Of a DNA stretch of 44,648 nucleotides, positions 22,777 through 31,248 are shown one piece after another. Every line of letters begins with the position of its first letter. The first letter of the stretch is position 1. The stretch comes from Thermoanaerobacter sp049701115 (lineage in GTDB: Bacteria > Bacillota > Thermoanaerobacteria > Thermoanaerobacterales > Thermoanaerobacteraceae). A program made the position numbers and the translations under genes. The stretch is from assembly GCF_049701115.1 (NCBI RefSeq), contig NZ_JBNATX010000013.1, positions 1 to 44,648 of the forward strand, read 5' to 3'. The notes below the pieces were generated by a model. That model did no database searches. It was not told where the DNA came from and saw only the letters and a list, made by a program, of their open reading frames with translations.

Positions 22777-23997
22777 TCATCCTTCTTTTACTAGAAAAGA
22801 GAAGAAGAAAGCTACAAATAGGGTGATGGAAGATGCTATTGGCAAAATGCTGTAGCTACCAAGGTGAGCGAGTATTCCTCCTAAGAAAGACCCTAAAGAG
22901 TTGGAGAGAGCATTATTGGCGCTAAAAAGTCCTAAAGAGGGGCCTTTGGGCAGGGAAGAAGAGGTTGCTAAGTCGATGCCAGTTACTGCTATAAAAGGCC
23001 AAGTAAGCACAATAAGTGTAAAAAAAGCTAGTACCAGTATTTCTTTAAAGGAAAAAGTTAAATAGGCAGCTAACCCCATTAGGAGTAAGGATAAAGAACG
23101 CGCGAAAACGGCTGTCTGGAGCACTTTTTTGTTGCCCAAATTTTTTGCGTAAATTCCAGCGGGCTTATAGACTAATATACCAAGGGCAGCTGCAACTGAA
23201 AATACGGCGGAGGCTAAGGTTGGATTTACATGAAACGAGTTTTTCATTATAAGGGGATAAAAGGAAAATAAAAAGGCTGAGCCCATGCTCATCAAAAACC
23301 AGTGAACATGAAAAATGACGACATTGGAAGGAATTTTTGGTAAATGTTTTTTTAAATCTTTTAAGTGGAGAAGATGGTAAGCCTGGCTTATGGACGCTAA
23401 AAGGGGCTGTATTTGAGGATGAAAATGAAGTATGATAGGGCGTTTTTTCTCTACTTTTTCAAGTACAGGCATTTTAGTGTACACACTCATGGCTAAGAAT
23501 GGCAAAACGGAAGTGGCAGCTAACGCTATTTTTAGATGGGTTGCTGCTAAAAGGCCTGCTATGGCGAGGCCAATTACCTGTCCCATGCCGTAAGTTCTCT
23601 GTAAAAGCCCTTCTCTTAATGGGATTTCCGATTGAGGAAATCTCTCCACTATCCAAAGATTTGCCAGTGTATTTGCAAGAGAAAACCCCATGCCTGCACT
23701 AAGGCTGAAAAAACCTATAAGCTGGAATTTTGGGAAGAAAGTGATGGCAGCCATTGAAAAACCAATGATAGCTAATCCCAGTATAAATAAAGACCTCTTT
23801 AATTTAAGGTGATCACCTATTTCGCCCCATACCGGTGAAGCTAATTGTCCCAGACCAAACAAAGACATTACGATTCCAACTTGAGCTGCTCCCAAGTGAG
23901 TTTGGGTCCACAGAGGGAGCAAAATAGGTATAAGGCCAGATGCTACAGTGCCTAAGATACCATAAGCAATAAACCAAGTTTCAAACTTACTTGTCAT
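22777..23997 (-). CDS. MFS transporter
   Basis: A 406-residue 12-helix MFS protein on the reverse strand. The loop 2-3 motif is GEIGDHLKLKRSLFI and the first helix region LPLWTQTHLGAAQVGIVMSL is typical of sugar/drug H+ antiporters of the YcaD/TsgA-like kind. The central loop of about 60 residues carries a histidine-rich stretch (ILHFHPQIQPLLASISQAYH). Its ATG overlaps the stop of the upstream amidotransferase gene by four bases (ATGA), so both are translated together. This suggests export or import of a compound handled by that gamma-glutamyl hydrolase, but the link is inference. Confidence 0.88.
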   Translation of the reverse strand: MTSKFETWFIAYGILGTVASGLIPILLPLWTQTHLGAAQVGIVMSLFGLGQLASPVWGEIGDHLKLKRSLFILGLAIIGFSMAAITFFPKFQLIGFFSLSAGMGFSLANTLANLWIVERFPQSEIPLREGLLQRTYGMGQVIGLAIAGLLAATHLKIALAATSVLPFLAMSVYTKMPVLEKVEKKRPIILHFHPQIQPLLASISQAYHLLHLKDLKKHLPKIPSNVVIFHVHWFLMSMGSAFLFSFYPLIMKNSFHVNPTLASAVFSVAAALGILVYKPAGIYAKNLGNKKVLQTAVFARSLSLLLMGLAAYLTFSFKEILVLAFFTLIVLTWPFIAVTGIDLATSSSLPKGPSLGLFSANNALSNSLGSFLGGILAHLGSYSILPIASSITLFVAFFFSFLVKEG

Positions 23998-24737
23998 TTT
24001 TTATTTCCCCTTTTTTCACAAGCCTTTATAAATTCTTTAAATAGTTTTAGCATGTTTTCATTTCCTTTAGAAGCCATGAGTTCAGGATGCCATTGTACTC
24101 CAATTGCAAAATAATCTTCGTCTTCGGCTTCAATTGCTTCAACGACTCCGTCCTTAGACCAGGCTACCGCTTTGAATCCCTTTGCTACTCTCTTTACTGC
24201 CTGATGATGGAAACTGTTTACTACAGTGTTTTTTCCAAATATATAGTAAAGGCGACTTCCTTCTGCAATGTCTATTGAATGGGTAGGGTGATCAGGTTTT
24301 GCCTTTTGAGAATGCTTTATATAATGGGTTGGGATTTGTGAAAGGTCTTGATACAAATTGCCACCCAGTGCTACATTAATTGCCTGAATACCTCGACATA
24401 TGCCTAATAGAGGTTTTTTTAGGTGAAAAGCGTATTTTATGACCTCTATGTCATACCAATCCCTGTCAGGAGTTATGCCTCCCTGTTTTTCTATGGGTTC
24501 CTCGTTATAAATAAGAGGATTGATGTCTTGTCCTCCAGTTATTACTATTCCGTCAACACTTTCTACTTGCTCTTTAAGCACATCGAAATCCAGTGTAAGC
24601 GGCATCACCAAAGGAATTCCTCCGGCTTTTATAATGGAATCTACATAGGCTCTCATTACAAAGATCTTTTCTTCTCCTATTGTTACGCCCTCTGTTTCGT
24701 AAGTTATATTTCCTACTATGCCTATTTTAGGTTTCAC
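23994..24737 (-). CDS. Gamma-glutamyl-gamma-aminobutyrate hydrolase family protein (peptidase C26)
   Basis: A 247-residue class-I glutamine-amidotransferase-like hydrolase. The nucleophile elbow is LLGICRGIQAINVALGG, with Cys at about residue 114, and the His/Glu partners are in GVQWHPE near 218. GGQDINPLIY and NSFHHQAVK are family hallmarks. The family cleaves gamma-glutamyl bonds, as PuuD does in putrescine breakdown. I choose GTG 24737 as start because AGGGGGAG lies 7 nt upstream; an ATG at 24770 has none. It is coupled to the MFS gene downstream. No other putrescine genes are present. Confidence 0.9.
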   Translation of the reverse strand: MKPKIGIVGNITYETEGVTIGEEKIFVMRAYVDSIIKAGGIPLVMPLTLDFDVLKEQVESVDGIVITGGQDINPLIYNEEPIEKQGGITPDRDWYDIEVIKYAFHLKKPLLGICRGIQAINVALGGNLYQDLSQIPTHYIKHSQKAKPDHPTHSIDIAEGSRLYYIFGKNTVVNSFHHQAVKRVAKGFKAVAWSKDGVVEAIEAEDEDYFAIGVQWHPELMASKGNENMLKLFKEFIKACEKRGNKK

Positions 24738-24909
24738 TATTTTTCTCCCCCTGTATTTATTTTCATTCAATATTATACCATATTTTTCAGATTTAAAAAT
24801 TTAAAAGAAGCAGTTAGATGTCTGACAATATAAAAGAAGTATGATATAATTATTTTTTGGATATAAGGATACAATAGCAAATAAAATCACAGGCAAAAGG
24901 GGTGTTAAT

Positions 24910-25080
24910 GTGAAAGATACATTATTAGCTCTTCTAACAGGATTGTTAGTAGGTCTTATATTTTCGTTTTTTAAGTTGCCTATTCCTGCACCCAGTGTGC
25001 TTCCAGGAGTTGCAGGAGTGGTAGGAATATATTTGGGAGGATTATTGATGGAGTATTTAATAAAATTGTTTGGAAGATAA
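24910..25080 (+). CDS. XapX domain protein
   Basis: A 56-residue membrane protein starting with GTG 24910 behind AAAGGGGTG. Two hydrophobic helices surround the family hallmark FKLPIPAPSVLPGVAGVVGI, then YLGGLLMEYLIKLFG closes the protein. XapX (DUF1427) proteins are tiny membrane proteins of unknown function, sometimes near purine-salvage genes. It forms a one-gene unit ended by the hairpin at 25089. Confidence 0.85.
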   Translation: MKDTLLALLTGLLVGLIFSFFKLPIPAPSVLPGVAGVVGIYLGGLLMEYLIKLFGR

Positions 25081-25088
25081 TAAAATAG

Positions 25089-25117
25089 GATAGGCAAAGA
25101 AGCCTATCTTTTATTTT
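25089..25117 (+). terminator. Rho-independent terminator after the XapX gene
   Basis: GATAGGC-AAAGAA-GCCTATC followed by TTTTATTTTT, 9 nt after the stop. Confidence 0.85.
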
Positions 25118-25240
25118 TAAATAGATTAACGAACGTTTATTAATAAATCTATATAAAAATTCGCTTTTTTGATTGATTTAAAAGAAATTTTTTGATAATA
25201 TAGATTACGGGTTTTCACATTGCCTTGGAGGTAGATAAAT

Positions 25241-26623
25241 ATGAAAAAATATGATGTCATAATTGTAGGAGGAGGCCCAGCAGGTCTTTTTGCTGCAATA
25301 GAATTGATAGACAAAAAAGAAGATTTAAATATATTGTTGCTTGAAAAGGGGAAAGACATTCATAAAAGGATATGTCCCATGAATGTATATGGTACTAAAT
25401 GCCTTGACTGTAGACCTTGCGCGATAACTACCGGAATAGGTGGAGCAGGAGCTTTTAGTGACGGCAAACTCACCTTGACATCGGAGTTTGGCGGCGTATT
25501 AGATGAATACATGTCAAAATTAGAACTTAATCAACTTATAAGCTATGTAGATAATATATATGTTAGGTTTGGAGCTACTACAGAAGTCCATGGTACTGAC
25601 AGAGAAAAAATAAGGGAAATAGAGAAAAAAGCTCAAGCAGCAGATTTAAAATTGATTCCTGCTGTTATAAAACATTTGGGAACAGACAAAAGTTTTGGAA
25701 TAATAAAAAACATGAGAGATTATTTGATTGAAAAAATCGATATTTTAACAGAAACACCAGTATCGGAAATAATTGTGAGAGATGGAAAGGCAGTTGGGGT
25801 GGTTACAGAGAAAGGGGAAGAATATTATGGAGAGTATATAATAGTAGCTCCGGGAAGAGAAGGAGCCAAGTGGTTTAAAAAAGAGGCAGATAGACTTGGC
25901 CTTAAGACCAGAAACAATGCGGTGGATATAGGTGTAAGAGTGGAGATTCCTGCTGTAGTCATGGAAGATATAACAGATGTTGTATATGAATCCAAGTTTA
26001 TATATCATTCAAAATCTTTTGATGATAGGGTAAGGACGTTTTGTATGAATCCTTATGGAATGGTAGTTATAGAAAATCATGATGGAATTAAAACTGTAAA
26101 TGGGCATAGTTATAAGGATATAAAGACAGAAAATACGAACTTTGCTATTCTTGTAAGCAAAGAATTTACTGAGCCTTTTAATAGGCCTATTGAGTACGGC
26201 AGGTATATTGCAGAACTTGCTAATATGTTAGGGGATGGGGTAATAGTTCAAAGACTTGGGGATTTACTATCAGGGAGAAGGTCTACCCCTGAAAGAATAA
26301 AAAGGGGACTTGTAGAACCTACTTTGAAAGAGGCTACACCGGGTGATTTGAGTTTGGTTCTTCCTTATAGATTTTTGCAATCAATAATTGAAATGCTTCA
26401 AGCTCTTGACAAGGTGGCGCCAGGCGTATACTCAAAACATACACTTTTATACGGTGTCGAAGTAAAGTTTTACTCTTCAAGAGTAGAATTGACAAATAAA
26501 TTAGAGACACAGATACGTAATTTATTTGCTGCAGGAGACGGAGCTGGGATAACAAGAGGCTTAGCTCAGGCTTCTGTTTCTGGAGTTGTTGTGGCAAGGG
26601 AGATCTTGGAGAGAGTCAAATAA
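25241..26623 (+). CDS. FAD-dependent dehydrogenase of the COG2509 type
   Basis: A 460-residue flavoprotein starting at ATG 25241 with GGAGGTAG upstream. The FAD Rossmann motif is VGGGPAGLFAAIEL at 9-22. A cysteine-rich loop follows (HKRICPMNVYGTKCLDCRPC, residues about 45-64), then TTGIGGAGAFSDGKLTL, and the second FAD motif LFAAGDGAGITRGLAQAS near the C-terminus. These are hallmarks of the uncharacterised COG2509 dehydrogenases. The four cysteines at 49-64 might bind a metal or act in redox, but this is not established. It lies 16 nt before purA and is probably co-transcribed with it. Confidence 0.87.
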   Translation: MKKYDVIIVGGGPAGLFAAIELIDKKEDLNILLLEKGKDIHKRICPMNVYGTKCLDCRPCAITTGIGGAGAFSDGKLTLTSEFGGVLDEYMSKLELNQLISYVDNIYVRFGATTEVHGTDREKIREIEKKAQAADLKLIPAVIKHLGTDKSFGIIKNMRDYLIEKIDILTETPVSEIIVRDGKAVGVVTEKGEEYYGEYIIVAPGREGAKWFKKEADRLGLKTRNNAVDIGVRVEIPAVVMEDITDVVYESKFIYHSKSFDDRVRTFCMNPYGMVVIENHDGIKTVNGHSYKDIKTENTNFAILVSKEFTEPFNRPIEYGRYIAELANMLGDGVIVQRLGDLLSGRRSTPERIKRGLVEPTLKEATPGDLSLVLPYRFLQSIIEMLQALDKVAPGVYSKHTLLYGVEVKFYSSRVELTNKLETQIRNLFAAGDGAGITRGLAQASVSGVVVAREILERVK

Positions 26624-26639
26624 AGGAAGGAGAAAAAAT

Positions 26640-27926
26640 ATGTCTGTTACTGTGATTGTTGGTTTGCAATGGGGTGATGAAGGTAAAGGCAAGATAACAG
26701 ATTATTTAGCCGAAAGGTCCGAAGTCGTGGTAAGATATCAAGGTGGGAATAACGCAGGGCATACTGTTGTTAAAAACGGGATTTGGTATAAGCTTCATTT
26801 GATACCTTCTGGAGTATTATATCCTGACAAAATATGTGTGATTGGCAATGGGGTTGTAATTTATCCTAGAGCCCTTTTAGAAGAAATAGAAGAACTGAAA
26901 GAGAAAGGAGTAAAAATTGACCAAGAAAATTTAAAGATAAGTGATAGGGCTCACATAGTTTTCCCTTACCATTTAATAGAAGATGAACTTGAAGAAGAGG
27001 GGAAAGGGGTAGAGGAGATAGGTACTACTAAGAGAGGAATAGGGCCCTGTTATAAAGATAAATCAGAGAGAATAGGGATAAGAATGTGCGATTTGGTAAG
27101 GGAAGATGTATTAAGAGAAAAATTAAAGAAAAATATAGAAAAGAAAAATAAAGTTTTTAAGAATATTTATGGGAAAGAATCTGTGGATTTTGATGAAATT
27201 TTTAAAGATTATAAAGAATACGGAGAAAAGTTAAAGCCGTATATGATGGATACCTCTCTTTTTCTTTATGAAATGGCTAAGAAAGGTAAAAAAATTCTCT
27301 TTGAAGGAGCACAAGGGACACTTCTTGATCTGGATTTTGGAACTTACCCCTATGTTACAGCTTCTCATCCTGTTGCTGGTGGGGCTTCAATTGGTGGAGG
27401 CATAGGACCCACAATGATAGATGAGGTCGTTGGGGTTATGAAAGCTTATACCACAAGGGTAGGTCAAGGCCCTTTTCCCACAGAACTTAAAGATGATATT
27501 GGGAATTTTTTAAGAGAAAGGGGTTATGAATACGGGACAACAACGGGCAGAGCAAGGCGATGTGGATGGTTGGATTTGGTGATGATTAAATATGCAGTGA
27601 GAGTTTCTGGTGTTACTACTCTTGCTCTAACTAAATTAGATACTTTAACGGGACTTTCTACGATAAAAATTTGTACAAAGTATAAAATTGGTGAGGAAAT
27701 TGTTGATAATTTTCCTGGGAGCCTTGAAGATTTGAATCACTGTGAACCTATCTATGAAGAAATGGAAGGATGGAATGAAGATATAAGAGGGGCTAGAAGT
27801 TTTGATGACCTTCCACTCAATGCTCAAAAATATGTAAGAAGACTCGAAGAATTGATAGGAATTGAATTTGGAATTATATCTGTGGGTCCTTCAAGAGAAG
27901 AAACCATAATGTTGAGGAATTTTTGA
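26640..27926 (+). CDS. purA: Adenylosuccinate synthetase
   Basis: A 428-residue GTP-dependent enzyme that joins IMP and aspartate in the first step of AMP synthesis. The N-terminal GLQWGDEGKGKITDYL loop holds the catalytic Asp and the GTP phosphate site, GGNNAGHTVV holds the catalytic His, TTKRGIGPCYKDK binds IMP, and the C-terminal LTKLDTL and GPSREETI motifs recognise guanine and close the fold. I use ATG 26640 (AAGGAGAAAAA upstream), which gives the usual length; the frame continues upstream into the previous gene. In Bacillus purA also lies near the wal operon and origin. Confidence 0.97.
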   Translation: MSVTVIVGLQWGDEGKGKITDYLAERSEVVVRYQGGNNAGHTVVKNGIWYKLHLIPSGVLYPDKICVIGNGVVIYPRALLEEIEELKEKGVKIDQENLKISDRAHIVFPYHLIEDELEEEGKGVEEIGTTKRGIGPCYKDKSERIGIRMCDLVREDVLREKLKKNIEKKNKVFKNIYGKESVDFDEIFKDYKEYGEKLKPYMMDTSLFLYEMAKKGKKILFEGAQGTLLDLDFGTYPYVTASHPVAGGASIGGGIGPTMIDEVVGVMKAYTTRVGQGPFPTELKDDIGNFLRERGYEYGTTTGRARRCGWLDLVMIKYAVRVSGVTTLALTKLDTLTGLSTIKICTKYKIGEEIVDNFPGSLEDLNHCEPIYEEMEGWNEDIRGARSFDDLPLNAQKYVRRLEELIGIEFGIISVGPSREETIMLRNF

Positions 27927-27934
27927 TAAAAGGC

Positions 27935-27963
27935 TTGACATTATTTTGATGGCCAAGTATAAT
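27935..27963 (+). promoter_or_regulatory. Consensus sigma-A promoter of tRNA-Thr
   Basis: TTGACA (27935-27940), exactly 17 bp, TATAAT (27958-27963), both full consensus, 37 bp before the tRNA. It begins right after the purA stop. Confidence 0.92.
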
Positions 27964-27999
27964 ATATTACTGTCAGGAGAATTTAATAAAGGATAGCGG

Positions 28000-28075
28000 G
28001 CTGGCGTAGCTCAATAGGTAGAGCAGCTGACTTGTAATCAGCAGGTTGAAGGTTCGAGTCCTTTCGCCAGCTCCA
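28000..28075 (+). tRNA. tRNA-Thr (UGU)
   Basis: A complete 76-nt cloverleaf. Acceptor GCTGGCG pairs with CGCCAGC and an encoded CCA follows discriminator T. The D arm is in TAGCTCAATAGGTAGAGC, the anticodon stem GCTGA/TCAGC has loop CTTGTAA with anticodon TGT (28033-28035), and the T loop is GGTTCGAGTCC. It reads ACA and, by wobble, other Thr codons. It is a single tRNA gene with its own promoter and terminator. Confidence 0.97.
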
Positions 28076-28121
28076 ATTTTTTTAATTTCAAAATCAAATT
28101 TGGTCACAAAATGGTCACATA

Positions 28122-28167
28122 AAATAAGAAGGACACAGTAACCCTTTGGTGTCCTTCTTATTTTTTT
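28122..28167 (+). terminator. Terminator downstream of tRNA-Thr
   Basis: AAATAAGAAGGACAC and GTGTCCTTCTTATTT form a 15-bp stem with an 11-nt loop, then TTTT. Between tRNA and hairpin, GGTCACA occurs twice 11 bp apart (28102 and 28113). Confidence 0.88.
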
Positions 28168-28308
28168 AGGGGGTGTAAGGGAAAAGAATAAAAAAGGCAC
28201 TTATTCTGGATGCCTGCTATAATAGAAATGGTTAAAACAACCCAACAAAAAGAAGCATCAGAATAAGTGATGTAATTTGGGGAGATATAATCGATGTTAG
28301 TATATTAT

Positions 28309-28660
28309 TGTAGACACTTTAACTCGAACAGGATAAAATAAAAATATAAAGAGAGGAAGTGTCTACAAGATCAGGTTGGTTAAAATAATGAAAACCGATA
28401 AATTATAGACAACAAAAGCACAGCAATTACATCGGGATAATATCAGGCTATGTTAAAAAGATGGCAAAGCCTCAAGAGGAGAATGAAATATTAAAAAGCC
28501 ATGGTCATATTTGCAAAGAAGTAAGCTTTGTATTTGAGCATATTGAATCATGGTATAATTAGGAAAAGACTACAATAGTACTATAGGGTATTAGACTTTG
28601 CAACAATTTGAAGATTTAATTAAAAAGTCAGCGTAAAGATTTTGCGTTTTTGTGTCTACT
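28309..28660 (+). mobile_element. Internally deleted IS3-family (IS150-like) remnant
   Basis: It begins with TGTAGACACTT at 28309 and ends near 28660 with the inverted TGTGTCTAC. Coding relics between them match the two ends of an IS3 transposase. A KPQEENEILKSHG phrase (28468-28506) is the end of OrfA (EENEILKKA type). VFEHIESWYN (about 28529-28558) and, in another frame, LQQFEDLIKKSA ending at 28635 are the C-terminus of OrfB (the WYN..RxHS..GY.TP..FE region). The DDE catalytic core is missing. A second AAGTGTCTACA at 28357-28367 forms a perfect 11-bp inverted pair with the left end. Confidence 0.75.
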
Positions 28661-28696
28661 ATAGTGAGATAAATACAAAAAGGGGAGGAACCAAAG

Positions 28697-29672
28697 ATGA
28701 AGAAAGTGATTATTTCCCTTATTGTATTTATACCTGTTCTAAGCATTATAATTTTTTTTTATTCACACAAATAATCCCGACCAGGCTCAGAGTCAAGATA
28801 TGAATATAACAGAAAATAAAACCACACAAAAAATAGATGAAAAACTTAGAAATGTAAAAAGTTTTGCATATCAATTGCAAGATATTGATTTAAAAGCAAT
28901 AGAAAAGACGAATTTTGACCTTATTATAATTGACTACTCTAGAGATGGTACCGATGAAAATAGATTTACAAAAGAAGAAATTGATTCTTTAAAAAGCAGT
29001 TTTAAGATTGCCTTATCGTACCTTAGCATAGGAGAAGCAGAAAATTACAGATGGTATTGGAATAATGCATGGGATAAAAATAATGATGGAATACCTGACA
29101 GTGGAGCACCTTCATGGCTTGGTCCTGAAAATCCTGAATGGCCGGGAAATTATAAAGTTAAATACTGGGATCCAGAATGGAAGCAGATAATTTTTAAATA
29201 CTTAGATAAAATAATAGAAGCGAATTTTGATGGTGTGTATCTTGATATTATAGATGCTTATGAATATTGGGGCCCAGGAGGAGAAAGCGGGCTTAATAGA
29301 AAAACTGCAGAGCAGGAAATGATAGATTTTGTGAAATCTATTGCTAATTATACGAGGGTAACAAAAGGCAAAAAAGATTTTCTGATTTTTCCGCAAAATG
29401 GGGAGAAACTTGGGACTCATATAGACTATGTTAATACAGTAAATGGTATTGGAAAAGAAGACCTATTTTATTTAGATAATACTCCACAACCAGAATCCTA
29501 TGTGAATGAATCTATTAGCTATCTTAACATGTTCAAAGACAATGGGAAACTTGTTTTAATAATAGATTATCCAACAGATCCTTTCCTAATAAACGAATTT
29601 TACAAAAAAGCTCGAGAGAAAGGGTACATTCCTTACTTTTCCTCTACTCAAATCAAAAATCCGGTCAAGTAA
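28697..29672 (+). pseudogene. TM1410/MJ1477-type glycosidase, signal peptide out of frame at T9
   Basis: The main part (from about 28765, ATG 28800) encodes a TIM-barrel putative glycoside hydrolase of the MJ1477/TM1410 group (GH114-related): LIIIDYSRDG, ALSYLSIGEAENYRWYW, PSWLGPENPEWPGNYKVKYW and FDGVYLDIIDAYEYW. A proper start with GGGGAGGAA and ATG at 28697 encodes a signal peptide (KKVIISLIVFIPVLSIIIFF) in another frame. The two join perfectly if the T9 run at 28752-28760 had one more T. As sequenced, the enzyme would lack export. It may be a pseudogene, a phase-variable gene, or a sequencing error; the rest of the ORF is intact and conserved, which favours recent or reversible change. 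Confidence 0.75.
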
Positions 29673-29699
29673 GCACTTCTTAAAACAGACGCCTTTTTT

Positions 29700-29832
29700 G
29701 CTTGCTCACGTGTCATAGACTATATGCCTCCCTGCCTTTAGGCCGGGGGGCAAGCCTATGGTTGGTGAGCATATCCTTCCTCGTTTGTGCTGGGGCCTGT
29801 ATCCCCTCCGGACCTTGAACTATGGCTCACAA
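29700..29832. other. GC-rich hairpin cluster without coding potential
   Basis: A compositional island much richer in G+C than its surroundings. GCTCAC (29704) and CATAG pair with CTATG and GTGAGC (29765-29770) around a stem GCCTCCC...GGGGGGC with an inner TGCCT/AGGCC hairpin. A second GCTCAC at 29825-29830 can compete for GTGAGC. No open frame, promoter or T-run fits. Such alternating stems are seen in structured RNAs and in IS ends, including IS110-type bridge RNAs, but no transposase is attached. It could be the scar of a mobile element. Confidence 0.45.
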
Positions 29833-29914
29833 GCCTTTTATCCTTTACTATTTCACATTTATAAAGTGGTGTGATAAAATAGATATAAAATCATTCTTAG
29901 AAAGGATGAGATTG

Positions 29915-31162
29915 ATGGCTATTGTGAAACCTTTTAAAGCCTTAAGACCCCTCCCGGATTTAGTTAAACAGGTTTCATCGCCTCCATATGACGTTTTATC
30001 AAGGGAAGAAGCGGAAGAACTGGCGAAAAATAATCCATATTCTTTTTTGCATGTAGAAAGAGCAGAAATAGATCTTGAGAAAGATGTAAATCCCTACAGC
30101 GACCTTGTATATGAAAAGGCAAGAGAGAATTTTTTAATGCTTAAAGAAAGAGCATTTATGAAGGAAGGGGAAAAATGTTATTACATATATAGGGAAGAGA
30201 TGAAAGGGAGAGAACAGACAGGACTTGTAGCTCTTGTATCTGTAGATGACTATCTTAAAGGCATTATAAAGAAACATGAAAATACTCTTCCAGAGAAAGA
30301 AGAAGATAGAATAAAAGTTATGGAATACTGCAATGCCCACACAAGTCCAGTGTTTTTGACTTATAAATCAGATGATGAGATAAAAAGGTTGATAAATATG
30401 TGGATTGCAAGGGAAACTCCTGTTTATGATTTTACTTCAGAAGATGGTGTTAGGCATCTTTTCTGGGTAATCGATGAAGTTATTGTTTTAGAAGAGATTG
30501 CAAAAATTTTTGATGAAATAAATTCTATCTATATAGCTGATGGACACCACAGGGCAGCTGCCTCTGTTGCGTTGGGTGTTAAAAAAAGAAATAATATTAG
30601 AAATTATTCGGGTACAGAAGAATTTAATTATTTTCCCGCTGTGCTTGTTCCTCATGATGAGGTGTATATAATGCCTTATAATAGAGTGGTGAAAGATTTG
30701 AATGGCTACTCGAAGGAAGAATTTATAAAAAAGGTGGAAGAAAAATTTTTTATTGATGAAATTGGCAAAGAACCGATTGAGCCAGAAGATAGGCACATAT
30801 TTGGAATGTATTTGGAGGGGAAATGGTATAGGCTTAAGGCAAAGGAAGGCACATTTGATTCTTCAAACCCAATTGAGAGCTTAGATGTATCAATTTTGCA
30901 AAATAATTTATTAAAACCTATTTTGGGTATAAATAACCCCAGAGAGGATAAAAGGATAGAATTTATAGGTGGGATAAAAGGTGCGAAGGAATTAGAAGAG
31001 AAAGTAAATAAAGGGATGGCTGTAGCTTTTTCACTATATCCTACTTCTATAGAAGAGATTTTTGCTATAGCAGATAAAGGCGAGATAATGCCTCCGAAAT
31101 CTACTTGGTTTGAACCTAAATTAAGAAGTGGTATTTTTGTTCATGAGATTGATGACATTTAA
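29915..31162 (+). CDS. DUF1015 family protein
   Basis: A 415-residue cytosolic protein. I start at ATG 29915, behind AAAGGATGAG, giving MAIVKPFKALRPLPDLVKQV, the standard N-terminus of DUF1015; the frame runs 31 codons further upstream into the GC-rich island without a ribosome site. Other family phrases are SSPPYDVLSREEAEELAKNN, the ENTLPEKEEDRIKVMEYCNA segment and IADGHHRAAASVAL. DUF1015 proteins are widespread in anaerobes and resemble a hydrolase/kinase-like fold; they often sit near serine or phosphoserine genes, but that is not the case here. Function unknown. Confidence 0.9.
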   Translation: MAIVKPFKALRPLPDLVKQVSSPPYDVLSREEAEELAKNNPYSFLHVERAEIDLEKDVNPYSDLVYEKARENFLMLKERAFMKEGEKCYYIYREEMKGREQTGLVALVSVDDYLKGIIKKHENTLPEKEEDRIKVMEYCNAHTSPVFLTYKSDDEIKRLINMWIARETPVYDFTSEDGVRHLFWVIDEVIVLEEIAKIFDEINSIYIADGHHRAAASVALGVKKRNNIRNYSGTEEFNYFPAVLVPHDEVYIMPYNRVVKDLNGYSKEEFIKKVEEKFFIDEIGKEPIEPEDRHIFGMYLEGKWYRLKAKEGTFDSSNPIESLDVSILQNNLLKPILGINNPREDKRIEFIGGIKGAKELEEKVNKGMAVAFSLYPTSIEEIFAIADKGEIMPPKSTWFEPKLRSGIFVHEIDDI

Positions 31163-31196
31163 GTACATTAATTTTTATTAAACTTGTTCTAATGTG

Positions 31197-31242
31197 AGCT
31201 CCCCTTAACTAATATATAATGTGAGGATAAAATGGGGGAGCT
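31197..31242 (+). promoter_or_regulatory. Inverted repeat flanking the promoter of the M1 peptidase gene
   Basis: AGCTCCCC (31197-31204) and GGGGAGCT (31235-31242) flank a TATAAT box near 31214. The right arm includes the GGGGGAG ribosome site of the next gene, so it may be chance; if real, it is an operator pair bracketing the promoter. Confidence 0.35.
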
Positions 31243-31248
31243 GGTATT

